Source of the DNA: CAZMFZ01 sp046152935
GTDB taxonomy: Bacteria > Bacteroidota > Bacteroidia > Cytophagales > UBA9547
Direction: 5' to 3'
Length of the DNA: 32,600 nucleotides
Assembly (NCBI GenBank): GCA_046152935.1
Contig: JBJXGB010000074.1
Span: 1-32,600, forward strand
The translations under genes were made by a program, and so were the position numbers. Position 1 is the first letter of the stretch, and each line of letters starts with the position of its first letter. Below the pieces are notes generated by a model. It was given only the letters and a program-made list of their open reading frames with translations. It made no database searches and was not told the DNA's origin. Below are positions 30,086-32,600 of the stretch, one piece after another.

Positions 30086-32227
30086 ATGGCAGACGAAAAA
30101 TTGTTTAAAATTACCCTCATAGGCAATCCAAATAGCGGAAAAACTACGCTTTTTAATCAACTTACAGGTCTCAACCAAAAAGTAGGAAATTTCCCAGGTG
30201 TGACTGTAGAGCGCAAGTCTGGTCTTTGCAAATTGGCTGATAATCAGGTAGTTCAAATAATAGATTTGCCTGGTACTTACAGCATTTACCCCAAATCTTA
30301 CGATGAGGAAATTGTATTCGATGTAATCACAAATCCTTCAAGCACCGACTATCCAGATTTGATAGTAGTGGTAGTAGACGCTTCCAATCTAAAACGCAAT
30401 TTATTACTTTTTACGCAAATATTTGATCTAGGCTTACCTGTAATATTGTGCCTCAACATGATAGATGTAACAGAAAAAGCAGGCCTAAAAATATTTCCAG
30501 AGAAACTAAGCAGTATATTAGAAGGCTGCGAAGTATTGACACTAAATGCCAGAAAAGGTGTTGGACTTGAACACTTAAAAATAGCTATCAAAAAGGAGAT
30601 TAAAAAAGATTTTGTAAGAAGAGATCTTAAATTTATTACTGCTGAATTTGCCCATCAAAAGGTATTTGAAGAAGTAGGTAAAGAGTTGAATTGCAGTAGT
30701 TTATACATTGCCGAACTCATTGCCCATCAATACAAAACCATTCGCTGGATTCCCGCCTTCCAAAAAATTAAAATTGCTGAAGTACTAAAAAGAAATGGAT
30801 TTGAAAGTGTGAAAATTCAGACCCAAGAAACCATACTCAGATACCAGAAAATAAACCAATTGTACGATGCAAGTGTGAATGCTGAAGCGTACAATGCTAG
30901 GCATCGGATATCGGAAAGGCTCGATCGGATTTTTACAAATCGCTTTTTTGGCTACTTTACGCTTATAGCCATTTTTTACTTGGTTTTTCAAGCCATTTTT
31001 ACTTGGTCATCGTTGCCTATGGAGCTCATAGACAACGGTATAGCCCAATTAAACTCCTTCATTAAATTCTTATTTCCGAAGAATATTTTTATTGATTTAC
31101 TTACAGATGGCGTGATTTCTGGTTTAGGAGGCGTGCTTGTATTTATTCCGCAAATTGCTTTTTTATTTACCTTCATCGCTGTTTTAGAAGAGACTGGCTA
31201 CATGGCGAGGGTGATGTTTTTGATGGATAATTTGATGAAGCCTTTTGGATTGAATGGTAAAAGTGTAGTGCCTCTGTTTTCGGGAGCAGCTTGTGCAATT
31301 CCAGCCATTATGGCGACCCGAAATATTGGCAACTCAAAAGAACGATTAATTACTATTTTTGTCACGCCTCTCATTAGTTGTTCTGCTCGCATTCCGGTCT
31401 ACACCATCATCATCGCGATCGTTATTCCTAATAAAAATATTTTTGGTTTTTTAAATTTGCAAGGGCTCACCATGATGTTGATGTACCTTTTGGGCTTTGT
31501 AATGGCTTTAATATCAGCCTTATTGCTCAAAATGATTGTAAAAACAGGTGAGAAAAGTTTTTTCATTTTAGAAATGCCCGATTACAAAATGCCCAAGTGG
31601 CGAAATGTAGGCCTTTCGGTAGTAGAAAAAGTACAAGCATTTGTATTTGGCGCGGGAAAAGTTATCATTTCGATTTCGGTAGTACTCTGGTTTCTGTCTA
31701 CATACGGGCCAAAAGAAGCAATGCAAAATGCTGAGAATGAAGCTATTGCAAGATACAAAAAGAGTAGTTTCACGCTTACTGCTAATAAAAAGGCATTAGA
31801 AAATGAAATATCAGCATCAAAATTAGAAGCATCATTTGCGGGTCATTTTGGCAAATTTATCGAGCCAGCCATTGCACCTATTGGCTTCGACTGGAAAATT
31901 GGGATCGCTGTAATTACGTCATTTGCCGCTAGAGAGGTTTTTGTAGGTACTATTTCTACTATTTACTCGGTAGGCGAGGGGGCTGAAGTGGAGTCTTTGA
32001 AGGACAAACTAAAAAAACAGACTGACCCAGCTACTGGCAAACCATTTTTCGATTTTGCTCGGGGTATGTCATTATTGGTATTTTACGCTTTTGCATTGCA
32101 GTGTATGAGTACCATTGCGGTTGTTAAAAATGAGACTGGCAAATGGTCGATCGCAATTTATCAATTTATTTACCTTGGAATTTTGGCTTACCTTTCAGCA
32201 TTTTTAACGTATCAATTGTTAAACTGA
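30086..32227 (+). CDS. feoB: Ferrous iron transport protein B
   Basis: This 713-residue inner-membrane protein is the main Fe(II) uptake channel of the Feo system. The cytoplasmic G domain has G1 GNPNSGKT (13-20), G3 DLPGTYS (60-66) and G4 NMID (124-127). A helical GDI-like region follows, to about residue 280. The membrane part has two Gate regions and the FeoB core: FTWSSLPMELIDNGI, DGVISGLGGVLVFIPQIAFL, FLMDNLMKPFGLNGKSVVPL, GAACAIPAIMATRNI (with the Cys of the pore motif), TPLISCSARIPVY, and later GFDWKIGIAVITSFAAREVF. Length and order are normal and nothing is disrupted. Fur-type control is usual for feo genes, but I could not identify a Fur box. Confidence 0.97.
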   Translation: MADEKLFKITLIGNPNSGKTTLFNQLTGLNQKVGNFPGVTVERKSGLCKLADNQVVQIIDLPGTYSIYPKSYDEEIVFDVITNPSSTDYPDLIVVVVDASNLKRNLLLFTQIFDLGLPVILCLNMIDVTEKAGLKIFPEKLSSILEGCEVLTLNARKGVGLEHLKIAIKKEIKKDFVRRDLKFITAEFAHQKVFEEVGKELNCSSLYIAELIAHQYKTIRWIPAFQKIKIAEVLKRNGFESVKIQTQETILRYQKINQLYDASVNAEAYNARHRISERLDRIFTNRFFGYFTLIAIFYLVFQAIFTWSSLPMELIDNGIAQLNSFIKFLFPKNIFIDLLTDGVISGLGGVLVFIPQIAFLFTFIAVLEETGYMARVMFLMDNLMKPFGLNGKSVVPLFSGAACAIPAIMATRNIGNSKERLITIFVTPLISCSARIPVYTIIIAIVIPNKNIFGFLNLQGLTMMLMYLLGFVMALISALLLKMIVKTGEKSFFILEMPDYKMPKWRNVGLSVVEKVQAFVFGAGKVIISISVVLWFLSTYGPKEAMQNAENEAIARYKKSSFTLTANKKALENEISASKLEASFAGHFGKFIEPAIAPIGFDWKIGIAVITSFAAREVFVGTISTIYSVGEGAEVESLKDKLKKQTDPATGKPFFDFARGMSLLVFYAFALQCMSTIAVVKNETGKWSIAIYQFIYLGILAYLSAFLTYQLLN

Positions 32228-32329
32228 TTAAAATTTGATTAAAATCTTGCATCGTTCAGTTATAATTTACAGTTTTGTAAGGTAGGCTTTCGGATTAAAC
32301 GAATACGAAAGATTAAATACACAGACTTC

Positions 32330-32600
32330 ATGGGCTTCACGCTTTATTTAATTATCATTAATTCTTTTTTAATAGGCAATACTGCCTCGCAGTCCTTTGT
32401 GCTTTCAGGAAATTATCAAGGTAAGAATTTGTATGTTCAAAATCCCTTTACCTCAAACATGAAGGATTTTTGCACGGATGAAGTTTACTTGAATGATATT
32501 AAAATAATGGACAACATCAAATCAAGTGCCTTTGAAATTGATTTATCTAAACTCACCTTAAATGATGTTGTAAATATAAAAATTGCTCACAAAGATGATT
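32330..32600 (+). CDS. Exported protein of unknown function, 3' end beyond the window
   Basis: An ATG at 32330 opens a frame that stays open for 90 codons to the window edge. It begins with a signal peptide (GFTLYLIIINSFLIGNTASQ, cleavage near residue 21). Mature sequence follows: SFVLSGNYQGKNLYVQNPF, then DFCTDEVYLNDIKIMDNIKS, SAFEIDLSKLTLNDVVNIKI and AHKDD. The NLYVQNPF ... FC..EV ... SSAFEIDL ... IKI.HKDD pattern resembles a small family of secreted Bacteroidota proteins of unknown function that I recall but cannot name. It starts 102 bases after feoB, with no clear terminator between, so co-transcription with feoAB is possible. Confidence 0.75.
   Translation, partial: MGFTLYLIIINSFLIGNTASQSFVLSGNYQGKNLYVQNPFTSNMKDFCTDEVYLNDIKIMDNIKSSAFEIDLSKLTLNDVVNIKIAHKDD

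Overview
The window is chromosomal DNA from a low-GC member of the Bacteroidota, most likely Cytophagia-like. Four things point there: TTG-N19-TAnnTTTG (-33/-7) promoters, a fused lpxC-fabZ gene, a GldJ-type gliding/type IX secretion lipoprotein, and the order tRNA-Tyr/Gly/Thr - tuf - tRNA-Trp - secE - nusG - rplK. Starts were chosen from homology, overlaps and promoter position, because Shine-Dalgarno signals are weak in this phylum.

Layout. 1-1056: 3' end of a 5S rRNA with its terminator, then a badly decayed IS4-type transposase on the minus strand. 1057-3362: gldJ and a methyltransferase. 3395-6675: the tRNA/EF-Tu/SecE/NusG/L11 block, which stops at a strong terminator after rplK where rplA-rplJ-rplL-rpoBC would usually follow. 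6795-9676: RMD1/DUF155 protein, RNase HI, MarC-type membrane protein, purC. 9726-14136 (minus): mannose-1-phosphate guanylyltransferase, a gene-poor 580 bp, a SpoIIAB/RsbW-like kinase with its STAS partner, and an ABC-F ATPase. 14272-17215 (plus): two exported thioredoxin-fold proteins, aroQ and a class V aminotransferase. 17340-17627: a compact unit described below. 17633-20111 (minus): BadF-type sugar kinase, a WbpB/WlbA-like sugar-nucleotide dehydrogenase and an ABC ATPase. 20215-24726 (minus): HD phosphohydrolase - lpxD - lpxC/fabZ - lpxA, one lipid A operon with a consensus promoter. 24873-32227: DAACS symporter, 2OG-Fe(II) oxygenase, DUF2911 protein, orphan PAS histidine kinase, feoA-feoB. 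The last 271 bp hold the start of a secreted protein.

Most of the window is housekeeping: translation, lipid A, purine and shikimate pathways, iron uptake, surface sugars. The most interesting locus is 17340-17627. A 37-residue peptide (cationic N-terminus plus one membrane helix) has its own -7 box and a strong terminator. Inside the coding sequence, on the other strand, lies an exact TTG-N19-TATCTTTG promoter. It would fire an RNA of about 115 nt back across the start codon and leader, ending at a hairpin plus T-tract. That is the architecture of a type I toxin-antitoxin module. It is a hypothesis from sequence layout only.
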